Assembly: GCF_003576645.1 (NCBI RefSeq) | Contig: NC_044919.1 | Span: forward strand, 32,924,617-32,988,616 | Length of the DNA: 64,000 nucleotides | Source of the DNA: Ipomoea triloba | Taxonomy: Eukaryota > Streptophyta > Magnoliopsida > Solanales > Convolvulaceae | Reading direction: 5' to 3' | Part shown: positions 13,261-25,545 of the stretch, one piece after another | Layout: each line of letters begins with the position of its first letter | How positions within the stretch are numbered: position 1 is the stretch's first letter | Notes under the pieces: generated by a model | What the model was told of the DNA's origin: nothing | The model's input: only the letters and a program-made list of their open reading frames with translations | Databases searched by the model: none | Translations under genes and position numbers: made by a program

Positions 13261-15837
13261 ACTAATCTTTTGAGTTAAGCATCTTTTCTTGAGCTACTAA
13301 TGCAACAAAAAATAAATAAATAAATAAAATAAAGGCCGGATCCAGAGTGAAAGCTTCTCTAGGGTGTAGTGAGAGTTAGTTGCTTGTTTGTCCGTTGCTA
13401 TCATAGTGGAGACTGGAGAATATCCATTCCTCACTTCCACGAGTTTCTCATTCGTTTAGAAAGTGTCTATTCCTCATTTCGAAATCTGCCAACCTAAGGA
13501 ATAGATGAGAGACTAAATGAAAAAAAAAAAAAAATCAATCACTTTTAAGCTAGGCTTATCTTCCATTGTACTTTTTATAGAAAAGTTTATGTTAATTTTA
13601 TGCATATATAGGTGATTTATGAAGATATCGACAGATGTAGACTAGTCTGCGTGTGGACAGCGAAACAATAAATAGAAAAATAAAAAAAAATTGTAGGGAG
13701 TAGAAAGAATCAATTACTATACATTTCATATCATCAAATACTGCAACGTAGAGATATGCATGCAGTGGGTATTATTATTGAAATCACACGCATTTCAACC
13801 AATGCTTGTCAAGTTCGTGACGATACCCCCACTGTCCAAAGCATGCACCATCGTACGGAGAATTTATTACTTATATAACATATAGCATATGTTTAATTAA
13901 TTTACAACTATATTTATTATTATTACCATGCCAAACATATACAAGGAATCACAGTACAACTATAGATTAACTATCACATTACTATTTGTACACACAAAAT
14001 GTTACAAACTAACTATTTTATGTTTTACTCGATATAGGCAAACAAATGGATGCATGGGACACATTTCTTTTTCTTCTTCACTAGGAGGATGGGGTGATAT
14101 GTTGTGATATACCAATTGTCAAAATGATTTTTGAATGCTATTAACTCTATTACATATTTTCTCAACCAATTAAAGCACAAAGAGCGAATACCGCTTGATC
14201 TTATGACATCCCATATAGAAGAGTCACTACATGTCATATGAGCACAAGGTGCTTGGCAACTTGCACCGTTTAATTTATACAATATTACAATTCCTCAATG
14301 GAAGTAATATTTTATAGAGTAATATTAATTAGCATTTCTTATTTTTTTATTTTTAAAATCAATTACATTATCTGCATAATTTGAGTTTAATGGACGCGGC
14401 TCACCTCTAGGTGCTACGCGTTGACTAGTCAATTTTATCAACTTAGCTAACCCCCTCTTTATTTTATTTTATTTTATTTCCACCTATTCATGAACAAAGA
14501 TTAACATAATTTAATTTAATAAAAATTATAAAATAAATATATTTTGTTTCAAATTTTGAGTTATGATTTTTCTGACAAATAGTACTCGGTGTAGTTAGAA
14601 AATATTTAATATAATTTATTTTTATAAATATAAACTTATTTATTTAAGGGTAATAACCATAAAGCCAAAAGTTAATAAAGCTGCTGACAGAAAATAATAA
14701 ATATACTCCCTATGCGTGCAATAATTGTTATCTCATACGGACTACAGTACTACGTAAGAGTTCGCGTCAACAACTCAATATAAACACATGTGATATACCA
14801 TTGGCTAATATTCATTTCATTCTAAATTTTAAAAAAATTATATCATATTATCATGTCAAACAATTCTCATATCGGTTACTATAAATAAAAGAGGGTATAA
14901 TTTTTTACAAATGAAATAATAATTATTTAAAAATGTAACTTTCTTTATATTTATAAGGTAAAATTAAATATTCAACTGATCTAATATGAAAATATTTAAG
15001 TGAGATAAATATGAGTTCTTAAAAAATTTAGACTTGATAGATAAAGGTTTGGAGTGTCGTGTCTAACATCTTATCATTAATAAAACATGACCTTGACTAT
15101 AATGTATAGGGGCGGATCCATAAATCTTCGTCAGTGGTGTGAAAGAATAAAAACAAATGAGATATTAAAAAAACACAAAATACTTAAAGCCGAGCCATCA
15201 ATATTGTTGACTATGGATAAAAAATTAAAATACATCAAAATGAAATTAAAAATATTCAAAACAAAATATGAAATATAATTAATTAGATAAAATAGTACGA
15301 ATAGAAAACACATTATAAATCACTCATATTCGAATTTTATGTGGGGATATTGGATAAAATAATTTATATAAAAATAAATAAAAGAAGGATGTTGGGAAGA
15401 ATTATTTATGTAGTAAATGTGGTAGTTAAAGTGAGATAGACATAATGCACTTATCTGTATCTCCCATGTATTAAAGTTTGGGCAAGCTGTGGCTGCCATC
15501 CCCATTATACCGCAGACAGCTAATAAGTAAAAGTTAGTTGTTACTCTTTCACAGTATATGTTTATATTTCTCTATATATGCGAAAACTATTCACATTATT
15601 CACTTTTTATGTGTGGTTTTCTGTGACGAATTGAAGTGCATTCATTAATTGCATTTCTCACATTATCGGCTATGGATACAGACTACTACTGATGAAACTA
15701 AATTCTATCAAAAATACAAGAAAATATTAGATGACACGAGTCTCCTTTAGCTAGCTTAATCAAATGGAGTGTTTTGTCGCCTTTTATGATTCTACCCAAT
15801 TCAAATAGGATTGCTCTCAATGTATAGTCTTAAATGA

Positions 15838-15990
15838 CTGAAGGGGTAACCACAACTAAAATGGTCGGACTGTTGGGTTGGTAATATACAAGGTTTCAAG
15901 TTCAACTTTTAGTGTATGCAGCTTATTAGTCTTTATGATTTGAGCTAATTAGCTATATATGAGTAATCTAAGCTTGTTTATTTTATTGTG
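15838..15990 (+). mobile_element. SINE family B copy
   Basis: Shows family landmarks: AAAATGGTCGGACTGTTGGGTTGGTAA (A-box region), CAAGGTTTCAAGTTCAACT (B box) and GTCTTTATGATTTGAGCTAA downstream. Related copies occur at 31001, 32060 (reverse), 34227, 40293 and 42898. Confidence 0.5.
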
Positions 15991-16581
15991 GTCCTTTACC
16001 AGCTAGAGTCACAATATAGTGTTTACCTAATGAATACTTTTAGATAGTAATTACATGTTTCCTTCGTCAACCAAAAATATTAAACAAGTATTGTGAACCC
16101 GACCATTAGGGTATTTGAGTCAAATTAAGGTAGTGTAGTATGAACTATGAAGTATGTTTTCCACTAACGTTGGTAGATTCTTTGTCGTCATTTTTAGCCT
16201 CCAAGTGAAATTTTTTATTCATGCAATGTTTTGAAAACATAAATTAAGCGTATATAACAGTTGACCTAAAAATTCTTGTAGTCAATCTAATAGGTAGTCC
16301 CCACTCCCCACCAAACACACTTAAAAAACACCACCAAAGACAATTTAGCCTATTATATTGTCACTTTCACAACAAAGCACATTAATTAACTACGACAGAA
16401 CTCAGAAGTTAAATATTATAGAATCATAGTTCGACTAACATGTCCGTACTATAATGTGTTTTGTCGCTAGTCCAAATTAAATACGATTACCCTTCATTGT
16501 CCTAGCTTAATATTAGGAGCAGCCTAAATCCGATCTTTATCTTTTCCCGGCCTTCCTAATTAAGTATCACCATTTAGGTTT

Positions 16582-16618
<37 letters not shown>

Positions 16619-16634
16619 GAAGAAGAAGAAGAAG
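16582..16634. repeat. Microsatellite (AAT)n followed by (AAG)n
   Basis: About 12 units of AAT pass directly into about five units of AAG. Confidence 0.95.
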
Positions 16635-17343
16635 TAAAGTGTCTAGATCAGATAATTATATTATATTTTGAAATTAAATTATTAAAATTTTTATTTAAAG
16701 AGATTCCACAACCCTTTTAATTGCTAATGGTTTTTTAAAATCAAATTTTAACTTTTTTTTTTAAATAAATAACGCTTTCAACTCAAACGGTACATATAGT
16801 ATATTATTGCTACATGTCATCTGTAAGGAATTGCCGTGCATGAATAATGCATTGATGTTCATATCATGCGAGTCATATATTATATTGTCAATATAGTGCA
16901 AACAAATTTAAAGCAGGTGATAGTACAAGTCACGTTAATTTGTTGCAAAATAATTAACGCTAAAATTAAGTAAACTAAACTAGGGGTTTAATTTTAATTT
17001 TACATGTGAACACACACAAAATTTCTTTGGTCGAACTCATCAGACAGAGTCTTTTATAGTTTACTCTCATGTATGATCTTTAGATTATTATACATAATTA
17101 TGACGATTTTTCAAGTGAATTTCTGGTACTGATGATTGCGAGTTTTTGTTGTCACCCGAGAAAAATGCCCAATAATGCATGCATTAGAATAGCTGGAGCA
17201 CTAACAACAAAACTTCTACAGAACTACAACTACACTAAATGTTTAATTACTACATGGACAGGAAAGAGGGGGAATATGAGGAAGATTTTGAGGATTTAAT
17301 ATTCCAATTTATTAATAAGAACAACAAATCCATTTCTGGATAG

Positions 17344-18477
17344 CTAGCAAGAAGATACAGGACTGGAAATAGTGCTGCTTTCTCCCTTGATATCGGTTGC
17401 CTGGAGGGGAAATAGTTGCAGGGTTATGGGTGTTCTGTCCACCCAACGAGGAACACTACTAGATCCTGTTTCCATCAACATCATCCAATCACGGTCAAAC
17501 ATCCTCGTCGTCATGCTATTTCCAGCATTGTCGCATGATGCTGGAACACCCATGTTCAGTATCTCTTCACCGCCGCCACCCTGCACAAACAAGAATCATC
17601 CTCATTAGATCCCCATACAATAATATCATCAATATACACCCATATATACTCCTTACTATATATATTAGTGGTATCAAGCCATAAATGGAAAATGATAGGT
17701 GTAAAAATTAAACACCCACCACTTGATTTTATTGGACAACAAAATAAATGATAATAAAGATTGTAACTCATTTTTGCAACTGCCCACACCAATAGCTCAG
17801 TTAGTTCATGAGTACCAGATTATAAACAAAGACACAGGATTTAGTCCGGCCCCACAGATGCCCACAGTTTGAGAGTTTCACCCTCTTAACTTGTGGGGTG
17901 ACTCCTTGTGAGCACCAGACATTAACCCTTCCACCTAATAATATGACGAAAGACTGTGGGCATCAAACACTGATCCTCTTATTTAATGGGCTGACCCTTG
18001 GGGCGAACCCGAGGGATTTTGCCTTTTTGTAGGTGAGAAATAAAAAAGTGAAAGTTAGGTGGTGCAGAATTACTCAAATGGAAGCTACTATACCTGATGA
18101 AGAAATGTAGAGATACGAGGCGATAAGTGACAGAAAGCGGAGCAAAAATCAGTAAAACCATTCTGATGACAACCATTCTGAACCTGGGTCCCCGCAGGTT
18201 GTTGCGGTTGTTGTCGAGCAAACACCGGTCGATAACGCAGATGTTGCTTGAGCGTTTTCCTCAGCCTCTGCCTGTCCCTAGCTTTGTGGTTCTGAAACCA
18301 GTAAAACACGTTCTTGGTCTCAATCTTCCCATAAAGCGCCAAGTGGGAAGTTATGGTTCGGACCTGAAACGCATTGGGGTTTCTCAGTCCCCTCCGATAA
18401 AGCTCCTGCAACACCATCAGTTGCTCCGGCGTCGGACTCCATCTCCGTGGCCGGCACGTGACTTCACCACCAACCAT
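17344..18477 (-). CDS. WOX3: WUSCHEL-related homeobox 3 / PRESSED FLOWER-like transcription factor
   Basis: Two exons, 18094-18477 and 17344-17580, joined in phase 0 (CAG/GTATAG donor, TTTGTGCAG/GGTGG acceptor) to give 206 aa. Residues 10-75 form a WUS-type homeodomain ([10 protein letters not shown] near the start; [16 protein letters not shown] in helix 3). Exon 2 carries the RDWMMLM segment typical of WOX3/PRS and the WUS box TLQLFPL at residues 181-187, which recruits TOPLESS-type co-repressors in this family. WOX3 proteins act in the nucleus in lateral-domain and margin growth of leaves and floral organs. Usually invariant linker residues differ here: RNPNAFQV and KIETKNV where relatives have RTPNAxQI and xIEGKNV. 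The start at 18477 is the first ATG before the homeodomain. The intron holds a SINE-like insertion. Confidence 0.9.
17785..18010 (+). mobile_element. tRNA-like SINE (family C) in the WOX3 intron
   Basis: Begins CACACCAATAGCTCAGTTAG, an almost exact tRNA A box, followed about 40 bp later by GGATTTAGTCC, a degenerate B box. The rest has no coding capacity. It lies opposite to the gene and makes up nearly half of the 513-bp intron. I found no second copy in the window, so the SINE call rests on the polymerase III boxes only. Confidence 0.5.
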
Positions 18478-18594
18478 TCTCGTCTCGCCGGTTCTTCTCG
18501 TTCCTAAAACCTGTTAGTTATTATTATTATTATCTTGTTTTTGTTTAATTTTGCTCTAATGGCGATGGATATTGTGGGTTTTTCCGTAGTAGGG

Positions 18595-18602
18595 TTTAAA
18601 TA
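18595..18602 (-). promoter_or_regulatory. Possible TATA box of WOX3
   Basis: TATTTAAA on the minus strand, about 120 bp upstream of the ATG. Confidence 0.4.
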
Positions 18603-18609
18603 GATGGAA

Positions 18610-19950
18610 GAAACGGTTTCAGGCTGACGTATTTTTTAGGTTATTGGTTTTGTATTTTACTGTGCGATGCCGTCATCAACAGTACTCAATGCTCAGTATT
18701 ATTTACTCACTTTTGCTGGGCAGAATGCATTAAATTTGCAATAATTAAGGTGGAACAACGTAACAAACATATATGCATAGATTTATATCGAATGCTAGTT
18801 GAGTGTTTTAGCATTTCTTCGTACAATTTGTCATATATTAATGTTGCCATTTAACACACTCAACTGCAGTTGTCAGTTCTATATGTATATATGTTTGCTC
18901 GAAATAATTAATAATCCCCTGTTACTACATCCGTTCAAATTCAAATTCTTTTATCCCTACATATAATAAATAGGTGTTTTTTTTTTTTTTTTTTTCTTTT
19001 AGGATAGTGATGATCGATACCTGTGTCAAGTCAATTGTATTACATCTGAGCCGCCACCCATAACAATCCACTCCTAGCACCTGCAAACCTCAAATCCACT
19101 ATGTCAAATGCTATAGCTAGTAGAAAAAAACACAACATTATTTCTTTATACTTGTATAGCAGTTGACACCATATTTAGATTATAAGATGCTGAATTCAGC
19201 TCTCGAACCACCGTCTAATGAATAAATATATAAATAATATTTTTCTCCCAATTATGGATCTCTCTCTAGGGTTTCTTGGACGTACAAAAGAAGAAAGGGT
19301 GATGAATTTCATTAATAACAGAAGGGCCAGGGAATCTATGACTAGAGTCCTAGCTAGCTAGCTCAATAAAAGCCCAAATAGTATTTAACCATATCAAGAA
19401 TAGTACACCATGGGAGCCAAGGAGCCAATGAGCCTTGCGCGTAATAACAACTAGCTACTTACCAAGACAACAACTTTTGGACGTTTATGACTTTCAATCT
19501 TCATAGATCTTATGCTCTACCATATATTATAAAAAGAAATAATAACTAGCTCTGGATGTATATTCATGAGCATGGGAATACGGGATAATCATAGCTACGG
19601 ACGATAATACAATTGCAATATCAGAGAATTAACTTTTATATATATAGAGAGCAAATTCTTTAAAAAAAAATAAAAATCAATCTTCGTCTTATATCTATAA
19701 AATCGAACCAATCAGATCAACTTTAAAAAAAATGAAATGACATTTTCGTAATTATCACCAACTTTACTATGCAATCTAGAATACTAGAACACTATACTCT
19801 CCACTTCTTAGAATTTTTCAAAATACGTACACATTTAGTAGCTACAACACTATACTCTCCTCTTCTCAGAATTTTTCAGAAATACACATTTAGTTGTTAT
19901 AAAGTGCATGTTTAATACTAACAAGAGTTTATGACTAAGCTTAGCATGCT
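18610..19950. other. Intergenic DNA, WOX3 upstream region
   Basis: AT-rich, with a poly-T run at about 18977-18995. No gene seen. Confidence 0.4.
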
Positions 19951-19951
19951 A

Positions 19952-20022
19952 CTTTCTCTGTTACAATGTAGTATTGTGAGTCGCTTCGTGCCACTAGACC
20001 ACAAGGTCATTGGCGATAGGAT
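19952..20022 (-). mobile_element. SINE family A fragment
   Basis: On the minus strand, GACCTTGTGGTCTAGTGGCACG and the tail piece ACTACATTGTAACAGAG are fused with the middle deleted. Confidence 0.5.
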
Positions 20023-20028
20023 TTGGCA

Positions 20029-20031
<3 letters not shown>

Positions 20032-20113
<82 letters not shown>

Positions 20114-20133
20114 CATACATACATACATACATA
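20032..20133. repeat. Microsatellite (AT)n plus (ACAT)n
   Basis: About 38 AT units followed by about six ACAT units. Open frames across it (repeating Tyr-Ile) are artefacts. Confidence 0.97.
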
Positions 20134-20487
20134 GAAATCTGCTCAAATGTGGTCGCACCTTCCTGTGCGGTCGGTGTGGTTCACACCACTCAATGTTATA
20201 AAATGCACCGCTCAATGTTAGAAAACGCACCACATGAAAATACACAAAAACACCAAAAAACACACCACACACCCAAAATAATGCACCATAACTATCCTGC
20301 CCCTAGTTGTGCATTTCCAAACACTGTGTGGTGTATATTTCCATACTTAGTGGTGTATTTTTTGGTGATGTGTACCTAACGGTGCATATTTGTGTAGTGC
20401 ATTTTCTAACACTGAGTGATGTATATCTGTATACATAGTGGTGATGTCGCACTGTTCACACGTTAAGACGTGACCACACTTGAACTC

Positions 20488-20491
<4 letters not shown>
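20134..20491. mobile_element. MITE with TIRs, inserted in an (AT)n tract
   Basis: The left end GAAATCTGCTCAAATGTGGTCGC and the reverse complement of the right end GTAGAGTTCAAGTGTGGTCACG are imperfect inverted repeats. Inner blocks also mirror each other (CTCAATGTTAGAAAACGCA versus TGCATTTTCTAACACTGAG). TA repeats lie on both sides (20032-20108 and 20491-20521), so a TA target is possible. Confidence 0.55.
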
Positions 20492-20521
<30 letters not shown>

Positions 20522-20527
<6 letters not shown>

Positions 20528-21351
20528 ATTTGACCTAAACCCAAAGCCAACACTAATGTTGGCGTGCATCGCAATTATTAAATTGTTGGCTATAGGCTTC
20601 TGCTGGTCCTAATGGATAGTGGAATGGTATACTAAATGTTGGTAATAATTACCAAAGTGCAGCGAGCTAAGTAGTGTCGCTATTGGATGGTAGACACCAA
20701 GCCATTTGCCTGATATGTGACAATAATTTAACATGTCTCGTTTTAAAGTTGCATTGTACAATTCTGGTGAATCCACCTAGCTTCTTTAATATTTTGTGAT
20801 TTTCTTATCTACCTTTTAATTATATAGAGACATACCTAGTATAGCTACCATTGTTAAAGAATCTTTACAACGTACAATAATATTGTGATTTGACAGTAAA
20901 CAAAAATCTTCTTTTGTTTTCAATTATTATATATTGTACTTTAACACATATATATATGGTCATTGCATTTATATAAAGCCTTCTTGTTTATTTATTTTGC
21001 ATCAATATTTAACTCGTCTATAGTGAAAATAACAATTTAATTAATTAAAATGAACATTTATATAATTAACTTAATTAGTCAAAATAGAATTGTTGGGTGT
21101 GAACATAGGTATTATATTTTGGAATAAAAACTTGAAATATAATTGGTAAATAAACTCGAGAATAACTCTTGTAGAGGTGTGATATGTTAAAGAGCTTTGG
21201 TTCATGTCTTTTCTTGAGTAAGAATCAAAATAATGCAAACAACGTAGCTTAGTTCGAATCCCGACCTATTAATCTCACAATGGTGGGGATATTGGATTTC
21301 ATACTCCATAATAATCATATAAAAGCTAGTGACAGATGGTAATTTGATAAT
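20522..21351. other. AT-rich intergenic DNA, no gene
   Basis: No coding frame or clear repeat. A stretch near 21230-21290 with GTTCGAATCCC resembles a B box and may be a very degraded SINE. Confidence 0.35.
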
Positions 21352-21356
21352 GGTTC

Positions 21357-22791
21357 TGATAAGTGCAAAAGATGCCATCTTTATAAGGTTATTTTCGGAT
21401 CGTCTAGTGCACAATTCGTTGCTTTTGTGTTTGATTTGAGCCTTAAATTGCGTTGGAATGCTTGTTAGTGCCATCGGACCCGTTCCACGCTTTGCTAATC
21501 GTTTTTGTAGGAAAAAGATGTGCAAAAAGGCAGAAGATGACAATATTTCAGAGAAGTGAAGAACAAACCAAAGTTGGAGCAAAAAATAGGCCAGGACTGA
21601 AGTGGACGCGCAGTGGACGCGCGTCCACCCATGCGTCCAGGCCTGCGTCCAAAATTATGCTTGCAGAAGTTTGGCAGCAGAATAGCAGTCTGCTGTGGAC
21701 GCGCAGTGGACGCCCGCGTCCAACTTTCAGCCCTCTGAAGTTTGGAGTCTGTGCAGCAAAAGGCACGCTGGACGCGCGTCCAGCCGTGCGTCCATCGCGA
21801 AAATTTCAGCAGTTGGGCGAGATTTAAAAGGGGAATTGAGCCATTTTGCAGGCCGGATCCATCACACTTCAATTCCACACCTTAGAATATTTCTCTCTCT
21901 AGGATTAGCCTAGAGAGATCACTCCACATTGCAATTCTTAGTTTAGATTAGAATTAGAGAAGAATTCCATTGTTGCAAGATTGTGATATACATTCAAGTT
22001 CAAGATTAAAGTTCAATTTCAAGTTCAAATTCAATTCCTAGCTAAGTCTTCCTTTTAATTTCTTGTCATTACTTTTACCTTTTGCTATTTCAATTCCAAG
22101 TATGATTAGATAGATCTTTGTGGATTTGGATTGAGCAATTTTGTATGGATATTCTTGAGCTTTGAATTGATCAATTAGGTTTTGCAATTGCTTTGATTAT
22201 GAGTTTGATTGTGTGAATGGTGATCTTCTTTCACTCTTGTGTAGGGGTGATCAACCTATATGAGAGGTGTTTGGAGAAGGAGTCTCATCTACGAGAGTAG
22301 AGTTACTCCTTAGCCTAGCCTAGCACATTTCCCTCTCACCTTTGAGAAAAGGGAGAAGTGGAAGATAAGAGGCACATAACGTGTTTGACAAAATGCCCTT
22401 CTAGCCTAATGATCACAAGGATGACATTACGGTCTAAGAAGTGAGTCCATTGACCACGAGAGTGGCGGTGGTGTTGGTGACCTTGTCTCATTCTCATTAT
22501 CTAAGTGTTGATAGCCTAATATCTTAGGAAATCAAGGATACCTATATGAGTTGCAATATCCAAATCCTCCTTTCCAATTGATTGTTTCCTTTGTTTGTTC
22601 CTTATTTTCATGATGTCTCATGCACCTTTCTTACTATGTTTGGGTTAGCTTTTAAACACTAAACACTCTTGTGCTTAATCCCCTTACCGCTCAAATTCCC
22701 TCCTTGCCGTCCTTTGAGAACGATACTCGGGAACTTCTTCCCGTTTTAACATCTACACTCTTTCCACCTCCCGCTACAATACAATTCATTA
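21357..22791 (+). mobile_element. Solo LTR, probably Ty3/gypsy type
   Basis: A 1435-bp segment starts TGATAAGTGCAAAAGATGCC and is flanked by 5-bp direct repeats GGTTC at 21352-21356 and 22792-22796, fitting an LTR-retrotransposon target duplication. No internal domain (gag, pol) or second LTR is present, so it is a solo LTR left after recombination. It contains a TATA-like GATTTAAAAGGGG at 21821. The 3' part includes CTTTGAGAACGATACTCGGG, a type of motif I associate with Athila/Tat-like LTRs. The 3' terminus (TTCATTA) is not the canonical CA. Confidence 0.7.
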
Positions 22792-23870
22792 GGTTCTAAC
22801 TGGAAAAATGTATTGGTATAATTATAAGATGCAATGTTAATTTGTACATTGTGCTTATTTTATTGTACACATACAAATTCTTTCTGATTTTATCATTTTT
22901 CTTATTTTTTCCCTAAGTTGTTAACCTCATTAAATATATTTTTTTGTATATTATTCTTACTTTCTTGAATAATATTACAATTTACAAATTCTTTCTAATT
23001 TTGCACTTTTCTTTTGTCTATGATGTGTTGATTATTTCTTTTGTTTTTCTTTTATAATTGTAAACTTTTTTTTTTTTTTTCATTAGGCATGCATTCAATT
23101 GCACCATAGTTAGCTAGTAATACTATAGGTCTGTTTGGATTTTTTTTTTTTTTTGGGAAAATCATTTATGAAAAATAATTCTTTTTTTTTTTGTTTGATT
23201 ATATTGGAAGTCAATTTTTTTTAAATTTCTATTTGTTTCATTTTTAAAAACTTAAACATAAATCTGTTCTAAGTTTATTTATTATAAAATATTAATTATT
23301 TTAATGATGATAATAATTATTATTTATATTAAAATAAGATCATTAATTAAATTGTATATTAGTTATAAAGATTAATAATTATAATAAAAAGATACAGACA
23401 AATACTTTTTAACGGATAATTTATAATAATAGTAAATACATGAATCAATAAATATAATAATTTGGAACTAAAAGTTTAAATGAAAAAAAAAAATTGGTAT
23501 ATGGGTGGCAATATTTTTATTGTTTGACAGTCCTAGGAATTTAGAAAATATTTTTCAAATAAAAATCTTAGAATACATATTGATACATAATGATAGTGGA
23601 CACTTCATTGTTCTGATCCTTATTTAATTGATCATGGAAATGACTTGTAGATTATGATTCCTATGTGCATCTTCTCAATTCCTTAGTTGTGTGTGCGTGT
23701 TTTTTTTTTCAATCGTATAGATTGGTTTACATCTAGTAGATTATACTTTTTAACTTGAATCCTATTTCCTTTATTTCGTATTATCTTCTTATTAATATGT
23801 GTTTGTGCTATCCTATTTAGTTATCATTGCCTTAAACTTGTTATTGATTGCTTAACTACTTGTTTATTCC

Positions 23871-24010
23871 TGCCAAAGACCTTGTGGTCTAGTGACACCT
23901 AGTTTACACTCCCACATAGAAGGGAGTGGGTTTAAGTCTCAGTGGAGGCGACTGTTGACTATCAATCAGCGGGCGCGAGTTGTCACATTTAAAAAAAAAT
24001 TAAAAAAAAA
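23871..24010 (+). mobile_element. SINE family A copy with A-rich tail
   Basis: Clear 5' end CCAAAGACCTTGTGGTCTAG, B box GTGGGTTTAAGTCTC, and an A-rich 3' end at 23992-24010. The last third differs from the other copies. Confidence 0.65.
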
Positions 24011-24139
24011 ATTTGTTTTGATTTTTTTTTCTATTTTTCTCTTTCCTAATTACACCTACAAAAACTTATCTGGTAATTGAAAATGGTCAAATAGGCCCTT
24101 GATATAATGATTGACAGAGGCTGCCTGTCAACCTCAGCT

Positions 24140-24742
24140 GTTATGCCGTGGACCCAAGTCCACCTTGCAAGATGGACCTGGGTCTACATTCACAATTTGT
24201 AAACTCCACATTCACACATTATAGGATTATATGTTTAGTAACTATACTCTACATTCACATATACTATACTCTACATTCACACATTCAAAACTCTATATTT
24301 ACAGGTCCTATACTCCACAATCACAACTTGAGAACTCCACATTCACACATTACAGGGCTACAAGTTGATAGAACTTCTTAACTCTATTACAGATTCACAC
24401 ATGCATAACTCTACATTCACGATTTCTATACTCCATATTCACAATTTGAAACCTCCACATTCACACATTTCTGGGCAACTCTACATTCACACAATCATAA
24501 ATCTACATTCACGATTTCTATACTCTACAATCACACTTTGAAACCTCTACATTTACACATTTTTGGACAACTCTATATTCAGCAATATGTTTACTAATTT
24601 AAAAAAAAAAAAAAAAAANTTGGACAACTCTATATTCAGCAATATGTTTACTAATTTAAAAAAAAAAAAAAAAAAAGAAGAAGAAGACAAAAACGACGTA
24701 GTTTTGGATCTAGGTGGACCTGGGTCCACAACATAATTTGCC
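24140..24742. repeat. Foldback element, CATAATTTGCC family, copy 2
   Basis: The left end TTATGCCGTGGACCCAAGTCCACC mirrors the right end, whose reverse complement reads ATTATGTTGTGGACCCAGGTCCACC. The interior is a degenerate array of short units such as ACTCCACATTCACACATT and CTCTACATTCACGATTTCTA in one orientation. It contains a probable assembly duplication around the N at 24619. Confidence 0.65.
24563..24676. other. Probable assembly artefact around a single N
   Basis: The 56 bases 24563-24618 (TTGGACAACTCTATATTCAG... ending in poly-A) are repeated identically from 24620 onward, with a single N at 24619 between them. This looks like two contig ends overlapping at a poly-A run and joined without merging. 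Confidence 0.75.
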
Positions 24743-25432
24743 TGTCAACCTGTGTTGGGTCAGATTGATTTTGGACGGCCCAATTTAAACAGTCGAAAAT
24801 TTTATAAGCCCAATTCATATTGTTCTTGTTCAGCCTCAATTGAAATCCAATAACTAGTTTTTCGGTTTTTCCTTCTGTCCTAGAGTGTAGCAATAGGCAA
24901 TAGCCTTCTTAAGGCTTTATAGTGTTTGCATTATAATATTATATTAATATTACCTATGAAGTCAGTCCAATTACAATAATTTAACAAATAAAAAGGGTAA
25001 CTATTGATGACAATGGGTTGGATAATTTTGGTTATCTATCTATATCAAACTTTAATAGGATAAATTTGACTAGTTTATTTTTTTATTTTTTTTTGAGAAA
25101 ATTTGACTAGTTTATAATTAGGTTTGGAACAAGTTTAGATTCAGGTACTTGTGAAAATCTGTAACAACTACGAGTTCATCTCAGCTACCATGGTAAAATA
25201 ATGAGCAGCAGAAATGATTGCCGAAAACATAATAGCTGAGACGGACTCGTCGGAGAAGAAAGAAAAGTAAAAAGACTAAAATACTCTAATTATTTTATCA
25301 AAATTGTAAATAAGAATAGCTAGTAATCAAGAATGGAACATAACAAGTAACGTCTATATGTATTCGCCGGCCGACCAATCATAGCCTGCCGTCCAAACAC
25401 ACCTTTAGCCTGGACTTGCCGGCGGCCGGATT

Positions 25433-25439
25433 TATATAT
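25433..25439 (+). promoter_or_regulatory. TATA box of the chitinase-like gene
   Basis: TATATAT in TTTATATATT, about 107 bp upstream of the ATG at 25546. Confidence 0.5.
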
Positions 25440-25545
25440 TTCAGTATCCAAAGTCACAAAGAATATAAACTATGTTCCACAAATAATCCATCCAAAAATT
25501 GTTAACATAAATGCATCATTCCTAGCTTGCAGCTTTCTACAAAGC

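Larger units (their letters stand above)
13261..17343. other. AT-rich intergenic DNA, no gene
   Basis: About 4 kb without a convincing coding frame. Recognisable items are an (AAAT)n run near 13305-13330, a (TTTTA)n run near 14456-14478, a SINE family B copy at 15838-15990 and a trinucleotide microsatellite at 16582-16634. The last 300 bp are the 3' flank of the WOX3 gene, with a likely poly-A signal (AATAAATT on the minus strand) near 17308. Confidence 0.45.
22797..25430. other. AT-rich intergenic DNA with SINE and foldback insertions
   Basis: Apart from the SINE at 23871-24010 and the foldback element at 24140-24742, only AT-rich sequence with poly-T runs is seen. Confidence 0.45.

Noticed and set aside
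17785..17860. Possible tRNA gene in the WOX3 intron
   Set aside because: Only the A box is good; the acceptor stem and anticodon arm do not form, so it is treated as SINE-like.
19918..20379. Several frames with long Tyr-Ile repeats
   Set aside because: Translation of the (AT)n microsatellite and the adjacent MITE.
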